From Cryobacterium suzukii (lineage in GTDB: Bacteria; Actinomycetota; Actinomycetes; Actinomycetales; Microbacteriaceae), in the NCBI RefSeq assembly GCF_004403185.1, contig NZ_SOHJ01000008.1, forward strand, positions 1 through 64,000: DNA of 64,000 nucleotides. The letters run 5' to 3'. The position numbers and the translations under genes are program-made. This document shows positions 44,545-54,248 of this stretch, piece after piece (position 1 is the stretch's first letter; each line of letters opens with the position of its first letter). The notes under the pieces were generated by a model. The model was not told the DNA's origin. It saw only the letters and a program-made list of their open reading frames with translations, and searched no databases.

Positions 44545-45858
44545 CTAGCGTTCGGCCGAAAACCGGGCAGCCACAGCGTCGCCGTGTGCCGGCAGAGCTT
44601 CGGCGTTCGACAACGCCGCAATGTGATCGGCGACAGCTTCGAGCGCCTCGCGGCTGTACCGCACGACCTGCTGCGGTCGAAGGAAGGTGTAAGCGCCGAG
44701 TCCCGACGAGAACCGGGCTTGTCCTCCGGTTGGCAACACGTGGTTGGAACCCGCGACGTAGTCTCCGAGGCTCACCGGCGAATATGGGCCGAGAAAAATT
44801 GCGCCGGCGTTTTCGATGTCGGCCAGCACCGCATCGGGGTCGCTCGTCTGAATTTCGAGGTGCTCCGGTCCGAAGGCGTTGCTGAACCCGGCGGCAACCT
44901 GCAGGTTATCGACGAGCACGATCGCCGACTGGCGTCCGCCGAGCGCTGCGGTCACCCGTTCGCTGTGGGTCGTGGATGCTGCCAGCTCGCCTAGTCGCGC
45001 CGCCACCGCGTCGGCGAGTTTCACCGAATCGGTCACGAGCACGGCGGCTGCGAGTTCGTCGTGCTCGGCCTGGCTGACCAGGTCGGCGGCGACGAGCAGC
45101 GGGTCGGCGGCGGCATCCGCTATCACCAGGATGTCGGTGGGGCCGGCCTCGGAGTCGATGCCGGCCTGCCCACGAATAAGCCGCTTGGCGGCGGCGACGT
45201 AGACGTTGCCGGGGCCGGTGACGATCTGCACGGGCTCGAGGCCGATGTCAGCCACCCCGTACGCGAGGGCACCGATAGCGCCGGCGCCACCCATGGCATA
45301 GATCTCATCGACACCGAGCAGTGCGGCAACGGCGAGGATGGTCGGGTGTACCCGGCCGTCAAAGTGGCTCTGCGGCGGCGAGGCCAGCGCTATCGACCGC
45401 ACGCCGGACACCTGCGCGGGCACGACGTTCATCACCACGCTCGAAGGGTAGACGGCCTTGCCGCCCGGTACGTAGAGGCCAACTCGGCTCACCGGCTGCC
45501 AGCGCTGGGTGACGGTGGCTCCAGCTTCGATCGTGGTCGTCAGGCGCGGCGGTACCTGCGCGGCACTGGCCAGGCGCACTCGACGGATGGTCTCGGTGAT
45601 GGCGGTGCGCACGGCCGGATCGAGTCCCGCGACGGCGTCGGCGATGTGGCTGGCGGGAACCCGCACCTGGCCTGGGCGCACCCGGTCGAGGCGCTCAGCC
45701 TGGTCGAGCAGGGCGACCTCGCCACGCTCGCGCACATCGGCGATGAGCTCGGCCGCAATGTCGGCAGCGACGGCGACGCTCGTGGCGGCGCGCGGTACGG
45801 CAGCCAGGAGGGAGGCCGGTGTTGGCTCGGTCCCGCGAAGGTCAATAGTCTGAATCAT
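44545..45858 (-). CDS. hisD: Histidinol dehydrogenase
   Basis: Zinc enzyme of 437 residues that makes the last two oxidations in histidine synthesis. Family segments include WQPVSRVGLYVPGGKAVYPS, GAGAIGALAYG and GPTDILVIAD. The length is normal. The ATG at 45858 is chosen on homology (MIQTIDLRG) and has TAGGCT 8 bases upstream. No other his gene is in the window, although hisD usually heads a his operon; here nrdR and pyrD follow. Confidence 0.95.
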   Translation of the reverse strand: MIQTIDLRGTEPTPASLLAAVPRAATSVAVAADIAAELIADVRERGEVALLDQAERLDRVRPGQVRVPASHIADAVAGLDPAVRTAITETIRRVRLASAAQVPPRLTTTIEAGATVTQRWQPVSRVGLYVPGGKAVYPSSVVMNVVPAQVSGVRSIALASPPQSHFDGRVHPTILAVAALLGVDEIYAMGGAGAIGALAYGVADIGLEPVQIVTGPGNVYVAAAKRLIRGQAGIDSEAGPTDILVIADAAADPLLVAADLVSQAEHDELAAAVLVTDSVKLADAVAARLGELAASTTHSERVTAALGGRQSAIVLVDNLQVAAGFSNAFGPEHLEIQTSDPDAVLADIENAGAIFLGPYSPVSLGDYVAGSNHVLPTGGQARFSSGLGAYTFLRPQQVVRYSREALEAVADHIAALSNAEALPAHGDAVAARFSAER

Positions 45859-45866
45859 CGTGACCC

Positions 45867-45872
45867 AGCCTA
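45867..45872 (-). promoter_or_regulatory. -10 box upstream of hisD
   Basis: TAGGCT on the minus strand, 8 bases before the hisD ATG, implying a leader of zero to two bases. Confidence 0.45.
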
Positions 45873-45906
45873 TCCGGCGCGAGCCGTAACCATCAGCGCA
45901 CGGGAA

Positions 45907-45912
45907 TAGGCT
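45907..45912 (+). promoter_or_regulatory. -10 box upstream of the flavin reductase gene
   Basis: TAGGCT on the plus strand; transcription would start near 45919, about 20 bases before the ATG at 45940. Confidence 0.4.
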
Positions 45913-45939
45913 GAGGGTGAAATAGATTGTTGGTTGAGT

Positions 45940-46491
45940 ATGCAAAGCAACGTTGAACCCCCAGTGACTCTGCCAGTCCCCCCGCCGCTCGCCGCCGATC
46001 CCAATGCCCCAGACGACCTCGCCGCGTTCAAGCATGCCTTCCGCCGTCATGCTGCCGGGGTCGCCGCCATCACGACCCTCGCCCCCGACGGAAGCCCGGT
46101 CGGTTTCACGGCCACCTCCCTCGCGTCGTTGTCCGCGGTTCCCCCGCTCGCGACGTTCAATATGGCCCGGTCGGCAAGCTCATGGACCGCGATCGCCGCC
46201 GCCGAACGCGTCGTCATTCACATGCTCGGAGCGCACAACCGCGGCGTCGCCGAGAAGCTCGCCGGGCCGCACGGCGATCGTTTCGTCGGTGAGCACTGGC
46301 GGCCCGGCCCCTACGGACTTCCGGTGTTGGAGGGGGTCACCAGCTGGATGGTCGGTCGCATCGTGGAACGGGTGTCGGTACACAACAACGCCGTCGTGGT
46401 CGTGCAGATCGAGGGCGGCGGTATGGGCCCAGATGATGAGGCCTTGCTCTACCACGAGCGTACCTACCGGGTTCCGGGCGCCCCCGTCTAG
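45940..46491 (+). CDS. Flavin reductase family protein
   Basis: Protein of 183 residues with a split-barrel FMN-binding domain: FRRHAAGVAAITTLAPDGSPVGFTATSLASLS (its core FTATSLASLSAVPP) is typical of NAD(P)H:flavin oxidoreductases of the HpaC/ActVB type. Such enzymes supply reduced flavin to a monooxygenase, but none is adjacent. I use the ATG at 45940; a TTG two codons earlier is possible. Divergent from hisD. Confidence 0.88.
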   Translation: MQSNVEPPVTLPVPPPLAADPNAPDDLAAFKHAFRRHAAGVAAITTLAPDGSPVGFTATSLASLSAVPPLATFNMARSASSWTAIAAAERVVIHMLGAHNRGVAEKLAGPHGDRFVGEHWRPGPYGLPVLEGVTSWMVGRIVERVSVHNNAVVVVQIEGGGMGPDDEALLYHERTYRVPGAPV

Positions 46492-46602
46492 AGCCGTCTC
46501 TCCTCCATACGGATCGCGGCAGAGCCCGCTGGCGCGAGGTGCCCCTTGGCCCCATCATCTGCGGTCGGGCGTTCCAGGGTCCGGCCTGGTCGAGCCGCGC
46601 GG
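46492..46602. other. Gap between convergent genes
   Basis: The 111 bases between the flavin reductase and the PlsC-type gene contain no reading frame of interest; a short CCAGG/CCTGG stem near 46574 is the only structure seen. Confidence 0.4.
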
Positions 46603-47388
46603 CTATTTGTGGCCGGGGAGCTTTTCGGCAGCCTTGCGGCGCCGGCGTTCGGCTTCGACGACCGCGGCCTCTGCCGGGGTCGGCGCGGTCCCGCCGAGGT
46701 GCGTCGGCTGCCACCACGCTCCGGCGCCCGGCACCGCATACTCGGTCTGCACGGCGTCGACGAGGGCCTGGAGGGTGTCGTGCAGCCGCAGGGTGGCGAT
46801 CGCAACGTTGTTGTCCGCCGGGTCGGCGCCATCCGCTGAAAAAGGCTGACCGAAGCGGATGCTGACCGGCACGCCGACCCGCTCCCGGAGTGTCGACCGG
46901 TGGTTCTTGGTCATCAGCCGATGCCCGCCCCACACGGCGACCGGAATGATCGTCACGTTCGCGGCCTGCGCCATGCGCACCGCGCCGGTTTTGAGCTCCC
47001 GCACCGTGAATGAGGCATTGACGCCGCCCTCGGGGAAAACACCGAGAAGTTCGCCGTCACGGAGGGCGTCGACGGCCTGCGCGTAGGCCTCCCCGCCGCT
47101 CTCCATGTCGACCGAAATGTGCTTCATGCCGCGAAGCAGCGGTCCAACCAGCGGCTGGTCGAAGGCGCCCTTCTTAGCCATGAAGCGAATGTGGCGACGA
47201 TTGTGCCGCCAGGTGATCCACTCGACCAGGGCGAAGTCGAGGTAGCCGAAATGGGTGATCGCGAGTACCGCACCACCGGTGGCCGGCACATGTTCGAGGC
47301 CGGTCACGGTCGGGCGCACCCGGAGCAGTCCAAACAGGGCGCGTCCAGCGCCGATCGCAGTCGAATAGATCGGCTCTCGTTTGTGCAT
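46603..47388 (-). CDS. 1-acyl-sn-glycerol-3-phosphate acyltransferase (PlsC-like)
   Basis: Acyltransferase of 261 residues of the PlsC family for phosphatidic acid synthesis. The catalytic HX4D motif is HFGYLD (about residues 46-51) and the substrate motif is FPEGG. A weakly hydrophobic segment near the N terminus may anchor it to the membrane. TAGGCT ends 6 bases before the ATG. It lies downstream of dnaE. Whether it is the main PlsC or one of the paralogues common in Actinobacteria is open. Confidence 0.9.
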   Translation of the reverse strand: MHKREPIYSTAIGAGRALFGLLRVRPTVTGLEHVPATGGAVLAITHFGYLDFALVEWITWRHNRRHIRFMAKKGAFDQPLVGPLLRGMKHISVDMESGGEAYAQAVDALRDGELLGVFPEGGVNASFTVRELKTGAVRMAQAANVTIIPVAVWGGHRLMTKNHRSTLRERVGVPVSIRFGQPFSADGADPADNNVAIATLRLHDTLQALVDAVQTEYAVPGAGAWWQPTHLGGTAPTPAEAAVVEAERRRRKAAEKLPGHK

Positions 47389-47394
47389 GTAGCC

Positions 47395-47400
47395 AGCCTA
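47395..47400 (-). promoter_or_regulatory. -10 box of leaderless PlsC-like transcript
   Basis: TAGGCT on the minus strand, 6 bases before the ATG at 47388, in the 44-base gap after dnaE. Confidence 0.5.
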
Positions 47401-47432
47401 GGCGCTCAGTCTTCTGCAGCGCGCGCCGGATA

Positions 47433-50400
47433 TCAGGTCAGGCAATTCGGACCGAGGATGCTTTTAAGCTCGCCGAACAGGTCCGCGCTCACCTTGACGC
47501 GGTGCGGCAGCTCGAACACCCGCGCCACATCACCCTTGACCAGTTTCAGCCGTACCTCGGCGTCTCCGGCGTGGCGCTGGAGGATCTCGCCGAGCGCACC
47601 GACCGTGTCGGTGGTCGCGCGGGCCTCCCCCACCGTGATCGAGACCATGCTCTGGTCTGAACCCTGGCCGAGCTCCGGCTGGAACACGCTGAACGCGTGC
47701 AGGTTCATGCCGTCATCGCGCAGGCTGACTCGGCCGCGCACGACGACGACCGCGTCACTGATCAACTCGGGTGCGAACTCGAGGTAGGCCTTACCCATGA
47801 ACATCGCGGTGATCTCACCGCCGAAGTCTTCGACCTGGATCATGCCGTACTGATTGCCCGACTTCTTGGCAATGCGGTGCTGCACGCTCGTAATCAGTCC
47901 CGCCACGGTCACCGTGTCACCGTCTTCGGTCGATTCCGAGGCGATCAGGTCGGCAATCGTGGTGCTGGCGTGCTTGGCGAGCGGAATCTCCAACCCGGCG
48001 AGCGGATGATCGGACACGTAGAGTCCGAGCATGTCCCGCTCGTAGGCGAGCTTCTCCTTCTTGCTCCACTCGGGTCGGTCTGGCACCTGCTCGGTGTCCT
48101 GCGGTTCGTCGAACAGGCTGTCGAAGTCGAACCCGATATTGCCGTTGCTCTCTTCACGCTTGATCTTGACGGCCGATTCAACGGCCGACTCGTGAATTTC
48201 GACCATGCCGCGCCGGGTGGCACCGAGCGAATCGAATGCCCCCGCCTTGACCAGCGATTCGATGGTGCGCTTGTTGGCAACCGGCAATGGCACCTTACGC
48301 AGAAAGTCATGGAACGATTCGAAGCGTCCCTTTTCCTCGCGGGCGCCGCGAATGGCCTCGACCACGTTGAACCCAACGTTGCGGACAGCACCAAGACCGA
48401 AACGGATGTCCGTACCCACGGCCGCAAAGAACCCGATCGACTCGTTCACGTCGGGCGCCAGCACCTGGATTCCCATGCGGCGGCACTCGTTGAGGTAGAG
48501 CGCAAGCTTGTCACGGGAGTCGCCGACGCTCGTGAGCAGGGCCGCCATGTACTCCGCCGGGTAGACCGCCTTGAGGTAGGCGGTCCAATAGGAGAGCACC
48601 CCGTACGCAGCGGAGTGCGCCTTGTTGAAGGCGTAGTCGGAGAACGGCAGCAGAATGTTCCAGACCGTGGTCACGGCATCCATGGAGTAGCCGCGGTCCT
48701 GCATACCCTTTGAGAAGCCTTCGAACTGCTTGTCCAGCTCAGACTTCTTCTTCTTACCCATCGCGCGGCGCAGCAGGTCGGCTTCACCGAGCGTGAAGCC
48801 CGCGAGTACCTGCGCGATGGACATCACCTGTTCCTGGTACACGATCAGGCCGTAGGTGGTGCCAATGACATCCTTGAGGGGCTCCTCGAGCTCCTTGTGG
48901 ATGGGAATGATCTCCTGCACACCGGTCTTGCGCAGCGCATAGTTGGTGTGCGAGTTGGCGCCCATTGGCCCCGGGCGGTACAGGGCGATGACGGCCGAGA
49001 TGTCTTCGAAGTTGTCGGGCTTCATGAGCCGCAAAAGCGCTCGCATGGGGCCGCCGTCGAGCTGGAACACTCCGAGGGTGTCTCCGCGCGCCAGGAGTTC
49101 GTAGGCGGCGGGGTCTTCGAGCCCGAGGTCTTCGAGTACGGGCCGGTGGCCGCGGTTCACCGCGATATTGTCGAGGGTGTCGTCGATGATGGTGAGGTTG
49201 CGCAGCCCCAGGAAGTCCATCTTAATCAGCCCGAGGGCCTCGGAAGCCGGGTAGTCGAATTGCGTGACGATCTGGCCATCCGCTTCACGCTTCATGATCG
49301 GAATAATGTCGATCAGGGGGTCGCTCGACATGATCACGCCGGCGGCGTGCACGCCCCACTGGCGTTTGAGGTTTTCCAGGCCGAGTGCGGTGTCGAAGAC
49401 GGTGCGCGCTTCGGGGTCGCTTTCGATCACCGCGCGAAAGTCGGCCGCTTCGCGGTAGCGCGGATGGTCCTTATCGAACATGCCCGTGAGGGGCACATCC
49501 TTACCCATGATGGCCGGCGGCATGGCTTTGGTGAGTTTGTCGCCCATGCCGAACGGAAAACCAAGTACGCGGGAAGCGTCTTTCAGGGCCTGCTTGGCCT
49601 TGATCGTGCCGTAGGTGACGATCTGGGCAACGCGTTCCTCGCCGTACTTCTCGGTGACATACTTAATGACCTCACCGCGACGACGCTCGTCGAAGTCGAC
49701 GTCGAAGTCAGGCATGGAGACGCGGTCGGGGTTCAAAAACCGTTCAAAGATGAGTCCGTGCACGAGCGGATCGAGGTCGGTGATGCCCATGGCGTAGGCG
49801 ACCATGGAGCCAGCGCCCGAGCCACGACCAGGGCCGACGCGGATGCCCTGCTGCTTGGACCACATGATGAAGTCGGCAACGACGAGAAAGTAGCCGGGGA
49901 ACCCCATCTGCACGATGATGCCGACTTCGTAGTCGGCGCGCTTGCGTACGTCGTCCGGAATGCCCTTCGGGTACCGTTTGGCCAGCCCGATCTCATTCTC
50001 TTTGATGAACCAGCTTTCCTCGTTCTCACCCTCCGGGCAGGGAAAGCGGGGCATGTAGTTGGCTTTGGTGTTGAATTCCACCTCACAGCGCTCGGCGATG
50101 AGCAGCGTGTTGTCGCAGGCTTCCGGGTGGTCACGAAACAGGTGCCGCATCTGCGCGGCCGTCTTGAGGTAGAACTCGCTGGAGTCGAACTTGAACCGAT
50201 TGGGGTCGTCGAGGGTGGACGCCGACTGTACGCACAGCAGGGCGGCGTGGGCGGTGGCGTCGTGAGCGTGCGTGTAGTGCAGGTCGTTGCTGGCCAGCAG
50301 GGGCAGGTCGAGTTCTTTTGCGAGCTTGAGCAGGTCGGTCATGGTGCGGCGTTCGATGTCGATGCCGTGGTCCATGATCTCGCAGAAGAAGTTCTCCTTA

Positions 50401-50963
50401 CCGAAGATGTCTTGGAAATCTCCGGCGGCCTTCTTGGCTTCCTCGTACTGGCCGAGGCGCAGGCGGGTCTGTACTTCCCCACCGACGCAACCGGTGGTGC
50501 CGATCAGTCCCTTGGAGTACTGGCTGAGCAGCTCGCGGTCCATGCGCGGTTTGAAGTAGTAGCCCTCAAGGCTGGCTTTCGACGAGAGCCGGAATAGGTT
50601 GTGCATGCCGGCGGTGTTCTCGGAGAGCAGCGTCATGTGGGTGTACGAGCCGGCGCCACCGACGTCGTCCCGGTTCTGGCCACTCGTTCCCCAGCGCACC
50701 CTGGTCTTGTCGCGGCGGTCGGTGCCGGGGGTGATGTACGCCTCTGTACCGATGATCGGCTTGATGCCGGCGTCGGTCGCGCTCTTCCAGAAGTCGAAGG
50801 CACCGAACACGTTACCGTGGTCGGTGATCGCCACCGCCGGCATCCCCTGCTCAACAGCGGCGTTGATCAGGGGTTTCACCCGGGCCGCTCCGTCGAGCAT
50901 GGAATATTCGCTGTGCACGTGCAGGTGCACGAACGAATCGGTGGCGGTTACCGCGTTACTCAC
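47433..50963 (-). CDS. dnaE: DNA polymerase III subunit alpha
   Basis: Replicative polymerase of 1176 residues (DnaE1). The N-terminal PHP domain begins FVHLHVHSEYSMLDGAARV (cut), the polymerase core holds the catalytic Asp residues in MPDFDVDFDERRR, then HhH and OB domains (TVTVAGLITSVQHR) follow. The GTG at 50963 has GGAG 5 bases upstream. It follows rluD by 49 bases, as is typical for Actinobacteria. Confidence 0.98.
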   Translation of the reverse strand: MSNAVTATDSFVHLHVHSEYSMLDGAARVKPLINAAVEQGMPAVAITDHGNVFGAFDFWKSATDAGIKPIIGTEAYITPGTDRRDKTRVRWGTSGQNRDDVGGAGSYTHMTLLSENTAGMHNLFRLSSKASLEGYYFKPRMDRELLSQYSKGLIGTTGCVGGEVQTRLRLGQYEEAKKAAGDFQDIFGKENFFCEIMDHGIDIERRTMTDLLKLAKELDLPLLASNDLHYTHAHDATAHAALLCVQSASTLDDPNRFKFDSSEFYLKTAAQMRHLFRDHPEACDNTLLIAERCEVEFNTKANYMPRFPCPEGENEESWFIKENEIGLAKRYPKGIPDDVRKRADYEVGIIVQMGFPGYFLVVADFIMWSKQQGIRVGPGRGSGAGSMVAYAMGITDLDPLVHGLIFERFLNPDRVSMPDFDVDFDERRRGEVIKYVTEKYGEERVAQIVTYGTIKAKQALKDASRVLGFPFGMGDKLTKAMPPAIMGKDVPLTGMFDKDHPRYREAADFRAVIESDPEARTVFDTALGLENLKRQWGVHAAGVIMSSDPLIDIIPIMKREADGQIVTQFDYPASEALGLIKMDFLGLRNLTIIDDTLDNIAVNRGHRPVLEDLGLEDPAAYELLARGDTLGVFQLDGGPMRALLRLMKPDNFEDISAVIALYRPGPMGANSHTNYALRKTGVQEIIPIHKELEEPLKDVIGTTYGLIVYQEQVMSIAQVLAGFTLGEADLLRRAMGKKKKSELDKQFEGFSKGMQDRGYSMDAVTTVWNILLPFSDYAFNKAHSAAYGVLSYWTAYLKAVYPAEYMAALLTSVGDSRDKLALYLNECRRMGIQVLAPDVNESIGFFAAVGTDIRFGLGAVRNVGFNVVEAIRGAREEKGRFESFHDFLRKVPLPVANKRTIESLVKAGAFDSLGATRRGMVEIHESAVESAVKIKREESNGNIGFDFDSLFDEPQDTEQVPDRPEWSKKEKLAYERDMLGLYVSDHPLAGLEIPLAKHASTTIADLIASESTEDGDTVTVAGLITSVQHRIAKKSGNQYGMIQVEDFGGEITAMFMGKAYLEFAPELISDAVVVVRGRVSLRDDGMNLHAFSVFQPELGQGSDQSMVSITVGEARATTDTVGALGEILQRHAGDAEVRLKLVKGDVARVFELPHRVKVSADLFGELKSILGPNCLT

Positions 50964-51012
50964 ACTTGCTCCGAGCAGTCAATGAAACGAATTTGAAGAC
51001 GAATACCGAAGT

Positions 51013-51963
51013 TCAATCTCCGCGCAACACGCTGAGTGCGTGTGTGAGGTCGGTCGGGTAATCGGCGTTGTAGGTAACCCATTCGTGACTGTCCGGGTGG
51101 GTGAAAGCCAGCTGTTTGGCGTGCAGCCACTGGCGTTTAAGTCCGAGCCGGGCGGTGATCGACGGATCGGCACCGTACATGGCGTCGCCGACACACGGAT
51201 GCCGTTGGGCCGTCATGTGCACGCGGATCTGGTGGGTGCGCCCTGTTTCCAGGTGCACCTCAAGCAACGAGGCCGAGGGGAAGGCTTCGAGGGTCTCGTA
51301 GTGGGTGATTGAATGCTTGCCGTCAGCCCGTACCGCGAACTTCCAGTCCGACCGTGGGTGGCGGCCGATGGGCGCGTCGATGGTGCCGGTGAGCGGGTCG
51401 GGATGGCCCTGCACTACCGCGTGGTAGATCTTCTCCACCTCGCGGTCGTGGAACGCCTTTTTGAGCGCCACGTAGGCCGTCTCCGACTTGGCAACGACCA
51501 TGAGCCCGCTGGTACCGACGTCGAGGCGATGCACGATACCCGCCCGTTCGGCAGCGCCGGACGTCGCGATGCGATACCCCGCCGCCGCCAGGGCGCCCGG
51601 AACGGTCGGCCCGGTCCAGCCGACGCTCGGATGGGCGGCGACGCCGGCCGGCTTATTGATGACGACGATGCTCTCATCGTCGTGCACAACCGTGAGGTCG
51701 GGAACGGCGATGGGAATGATGCGCACCGGCTGCTTGGGCTGCCAGGTCACTTCGATCCAGCTGCCGGCCCGCAGACGATCCGATTTGCCGACGACGATGC
51801 CGTCAAGCACGACGCCGCCTGCTTCGGACACCTCGGCGGCGAAGCTGCGGGAGAACCCGAACAGCTTGGCCAGGCCGGCGTCAACGCGCACGCCTTCCAA
51901 CCCGTCAGGGAGGGGCAGCGATCGCCGCTCCGGAGGGCTGGACAGGTCGAGAGAACCAGTCAT
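51013..51963 (-). CDS. rluD: Ribosomal large subunit pseudouridine synthase RluD-type
   Basis: Pseudouridine synthase of 316 residues. An N-terminal S4 RNA-binding domain (about 30-90) precedes the catalytic domain with [11 protein letters not shown] (catalytic Asp). The likely targets are U1911, U1915 and U1917 of 23S rRNA. The ATG overlaps the lspA stop by 4 bases. The frame is open far upstream antisense-like within lspA without homology. Confidence 0.94.
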   Translation of the reverse strand: MTGSLDLSSPPERRSLPLPDGLEGVRVDAGLAKLFGFSRSFAAEVSEAGGVVLDGIVVGKSDRLRAGSWIEVTWQPKQPVRIIPIAVPDLTVVHDDESIVVINKPAGVAAHPSVGWTGPTVPGALAAAGYRIATSGAAERAGIVHRLDVGTSGLMVVAKSETAYVALKKAFHDREVEKIYHAVVQGHPDPLTGTIDAPIGRHPRSDWKFAVRADGKHSITHYETLEAFPSASLLEVHLETGRTHQIRVHMTAQRHPCVGDAMYGADPSITARLGLKRQWLHAKQLAFTHPDSHEWVTYNADYPTDLTHALSVLRGD

Positions 51964-52607
51964 GGGCGGGCCTCGGCCCCAGGGGTTGGCCGGTCGCTGC
52001 TCGTTGAGTCGGGAGTAACGGAGTCGCTGGTGTAGGAATCGGGAGTCACAGCATCCGTTTGTTTCAGTGTTGGGGTGGTGGTCTTGCTGACGGCCACGAC
52101 CTTCTTGCCGTCGAGGCCGATGCCGCGAATGGTCAAAATCATGAAGATGACCATGCTGCTCACGATGGCCATGTCGGCGACGTTGTAGATCGCCGGCAAC
52201 AACCAGGGTGTCGAGATGAAATCGATGACGTGCCCGACCCCGAAGCCGGGTTCGCGCAGAAGCCGGTCGGTCAGATTGCCGAGCACTCCGCCGAGCAAAA
52301 GCCCGAAGACGAGTCCCCAGGCGAATGAGTGGATGCGCCGGGCGAACCACAGGATGAACACCACAACGGCGGCGGCGATGATGGAGAAGATCCAGGTGGA
52401 CCCACTCGCGAGCGAAAAGGCCGCCCCCGGGTTCCGAACGAAGTGCCATTGCAGCAGATCGTTCAGAACCCGGATCACGGAACCCTCGATCATCGACGCG
52501 ACAACGAGGTACTTACTGAATTGATCGAGCGCGTAAACGCCCAGCGCGACGAGGGCTAGAACGATAAGCGCTCGCGAACGCTTCTTCGTTCCGGCGCTAG
52601 GCTCCAA
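51960..52607 (-). CDS. lspA: Lipoprotein signal peptidase (signal peptidase II)
   Basis: Membrane aspartyl peptidase of 215 residues that cleaves prolipoprotein signal peptides. Four hydrophobic helices and both catalytic Asp motifs are visible (NLTDRL and YNVADMAI). The last 45 or so residues are a Ser/Thr/Asp/Pro-rich tail with near repeats ([16 protein letters not shown]), longer than the usual 160-170-residue enzyme. The TTG at 52607 overlaps the divIVA stop, with AGGG just upstream; an internal start is possible. Confidence 0.93.
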   Translation of the reverse strand: MEPSAGTKKRSRALIVLALVALGVYALDQFSKYLVVASMIEGSVIRVLNDLLQWHFVRNPGAAFSLASGSTWIFSIIAAAVVVFILWFARRIHSFAWGLVFGLLLGGVLGNLTDRLLREPGFGVGHVIDFISTPWLLPAIYNVADMAIVSSMVIFMILTIRGIGLDGKKVVAVSKTTTPTLKQTDAVTPDSYTSDSVTPDSTSSDRPTPGAEARP

Positions 52608-53220
52608 AGCCCTGGAAGCTGGGCTTCGGCGTGTTGCCGGCGTCAGCCGCAGAGCTAGCCGAGCTCGCGTCGAGGTCGTGCAGCTGACCCTCGATGTAGC
52701 TCTTGAGCTTCAGACGATACTCGCGCTCGAACGTGCGCAGCTCGTCGATCTTGCCTTCGAGCGTCGAACGCTCCTGGCCGAGCTTCTGCAGCTGAACGCG
52801 CTGCTGGGTCTCGGCCTCGGCGATGACGCGCGCCGCGGTGGCGTGGCCTTCAGCAATCAGGGCATCGCGCTTCTCAGCGCCTTCCTTGACGTGCTCTTCG
52901 TGCAGGCGGCGAGCCAGCTGCAGCAGGTTGGTCGTTCCGGCCGTCTCGTCGATCGGCGTCGCGGCGACAGCGGCAACCGGAACGGCGACGGGTTCGACGA
53001 CAACGGGTTCGGACGACACGGCAGGCACTGGAGCTGACTCGGCTGCGGGAGCAGCATCGGAGCCGACCTGGCCGCGCAGTTCTTCGTTTTCCTTGGTCAG
53101 GCGACGCAGTTCGACAACGACCTCGTCGAGGAAGTCATCGACTTCGTCCTGGTCGTATCCCTCACGAAACTTGGTCGACTGAAACCTTTTGTTGACTACA
53201 TCTTCCGGAGTTAGCGCCAT
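52597..53220 (-). CDS. divIVA: Polar growth/division protein DivIVA (Wag31)
   Basis: Coiled-coil protein of 207 residues that marks negatively curved membrane and directs polar growth in Actinobacteria. The N-terminal DivIVA domain reads LTPEDVVNKRFQSTKFREGYDQDEVDDFLDEVV (key part FREGYDQDEVDDFLDEV), then an Ala/Pro/Val-rich linker (about 60-105) and a long coiled coil (about 110-190). Own leader of 148 bases with a hairpin at 53266-53290. Confidence 0.96.
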   Translation of the reverse strand: MALTPEDVVNKRFQSTKFREGYDQDEVDDFLDEVVVELRRLTKENEELRGQVGSDAAPAAESAPVPAVSSEPVVVEPVAVPVAAVAATPIDETAGTTNLLQLARRLHEEHVKEGAEKRDALIAEGHATAARVIAEAETQQRVQLQKLGQERSTLEGKIDELRTFEREYRLKLKSYIEGQLHDLDASSASSAADAGNTPKPSFQGFGA

Positions 53221-53265
53221 GGCTTTCCACCCTCAAAACTTGTATTTATTGCGAACATTTGACTG

Positions 53266-53290
53266 ACTCGAGGCGATGAGTGCCTCAAGT
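53266..53290 (-). terminator. Hairpin between yggT and divIVA
   Basis: Arms ACTCGAGGC and GCCTCAAGT pair at 8 of 9 positions with a 7-base loop. On the minus strand it lies about 80 bases after yggT and 46 before divIVA. No T run; it may be a partial terminator or a leader structure. Confidence 0.35.
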
Positions 53291-53368
53291 GTTGGATTGA
53301 CTACGGGCTACCGACGAGCGAGTGCAGGCTCGGGGCGAACCAGTCATCCGACAAGGATACATGCCTCA

Positions 53369-53671
53369 CTAGGCCCGTTGTATTATTCCTGCCACGGTCA
53401 TGCCGACGATGCAGCAAAGCATTGTCAGCGTGAAGCCGAAATCCAGCGCGATCGGCCCGATGCGAAGCGGCGGGACCAGGCGACGGAAGAAACGTACCGG
53501 CGGGTCCGTCAGCGTGTAGACGAGCTCGACCAGCACGAGGAGGAAGCCCTGTGGACGCCAAGCCCGATTGACACCGCGCACGAGGTCGATAATGAATCGA
53601 CCCCAGAGGACGAGGAAGTACATGAAGAAGAGGAAATAGAGAAGATTCCCCAGAATTGATAGACCAGTCAC
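53369..53671 (-). CDS. YggT-family membrane protein
   Basis: Protein of 100 residues with two hydrophobic segments (about 2-25 and 72-95) and the conserved YGGT-family stretch YTLTDPPVRFFRRLVPPLRIG, split here as TDPPVRFFRR and PPLRIG. Role unknown; the gene sits between sepF and divIVA in nearly all Actinobacteria, suggesting a part in division or osmotic adaptation. It starts 8 bases after sepF. Confidence 0.93.
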   Translation of the reverse strand: MTGLSILGNLLYFLFFMYFLVLWGRFIIDLVRGVNRAWRPQGFLLVLVELVYTLTDPPVRFFRRLVPPLRIGPIALDFGFTLTMLCCIVGMTVAGIIQRA

Positions 53672-53679
53672 ACTTAAGT

Positions 53680-54213
53680 CTAGCCTTGAGCGAAGAAGGA
53701 ACTATCTTCAGCGCCCTCTTCGGTGGTGCTGTCGCCGGAAACGACGACGTGGGACGGCGAGAGCAAGAAGACCTTGGCCGTGACGCGCTCGATCTTGCCA
53801 TAGAGGCCCTGTGACAGGCCGCTGGCGAAGTCGATGAGGCGGCGCGCGTCACCGTCGCTCATCTGCGACAGGTTGATGATGACGGGAATGCCTTCGCGGA
53901 AGGATTCGGCAATGACCTGGGCGTCTTTGTAGGCGCGCGGGTGAACCGTGAGAATTTCGTTCATTTCAGACGCAGCCACATTCTGGGGGGTCGAAGTCTT
54001 GCGCAGGGGGGTGACCGGTGCACGACCGGCAGAGTTCTGAGCCGTGTTGGAGGGTGCGCCGCTACCGTGCGGCGCATTGTCGTGACCGCGGGACGGAACG
54101 GCACTCACGTGGTTGGTGGCAGCAGCACTCTGGGCGCTGGCGGGCGCCTGGTACTCCAGCTCTTCGTCTGCCAGACCCAGGTAGACCATGGTTTTCTTGA
54201 GCGGGTTGGACAT
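53680..54213 (-). CDS. sepF: Cell division protein SepF
   Basis: Division protein of 177 residues that anchors FtsZ to the membrane; it replaces FtsA, which is absent here. An N-terminal amphipathic segment ([18 protein letters not shown]) precedes a disordered Ala/Ser/Pro-rich linker and the SepF core (about 85-170) with [19 protein letters not shown] (cut). It follows yggS by 35 bases. Confidence 0.96.
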   Translation of the reverse strand: MSNPLKKTMVYLGLADEELEYQAPASAQSAAATNHVSAVPSRGHDNAPHGSGAPSNTAQNSAGRAPVTPLRKTSTPQNVAASEMNEILTVHPRAYKDAQVIAESFREGIPVIINLSQMSDGDARRLIDFASGLSQGLYGKIERVTAKVFLLSPSHVVVSGDSTTEEGAEDSSFFAQG

Positions 54214-54248
54214 GTCGACCTCCGTGTTGGTTTGCTACTTCGAGATTA

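Noticed and set aside
48897..50597. Plus-strand open frame of 566 codons opposite dnaE
   Set aside because: Mirror frame of dnaE with no recognisable motif or ribosome binding site.
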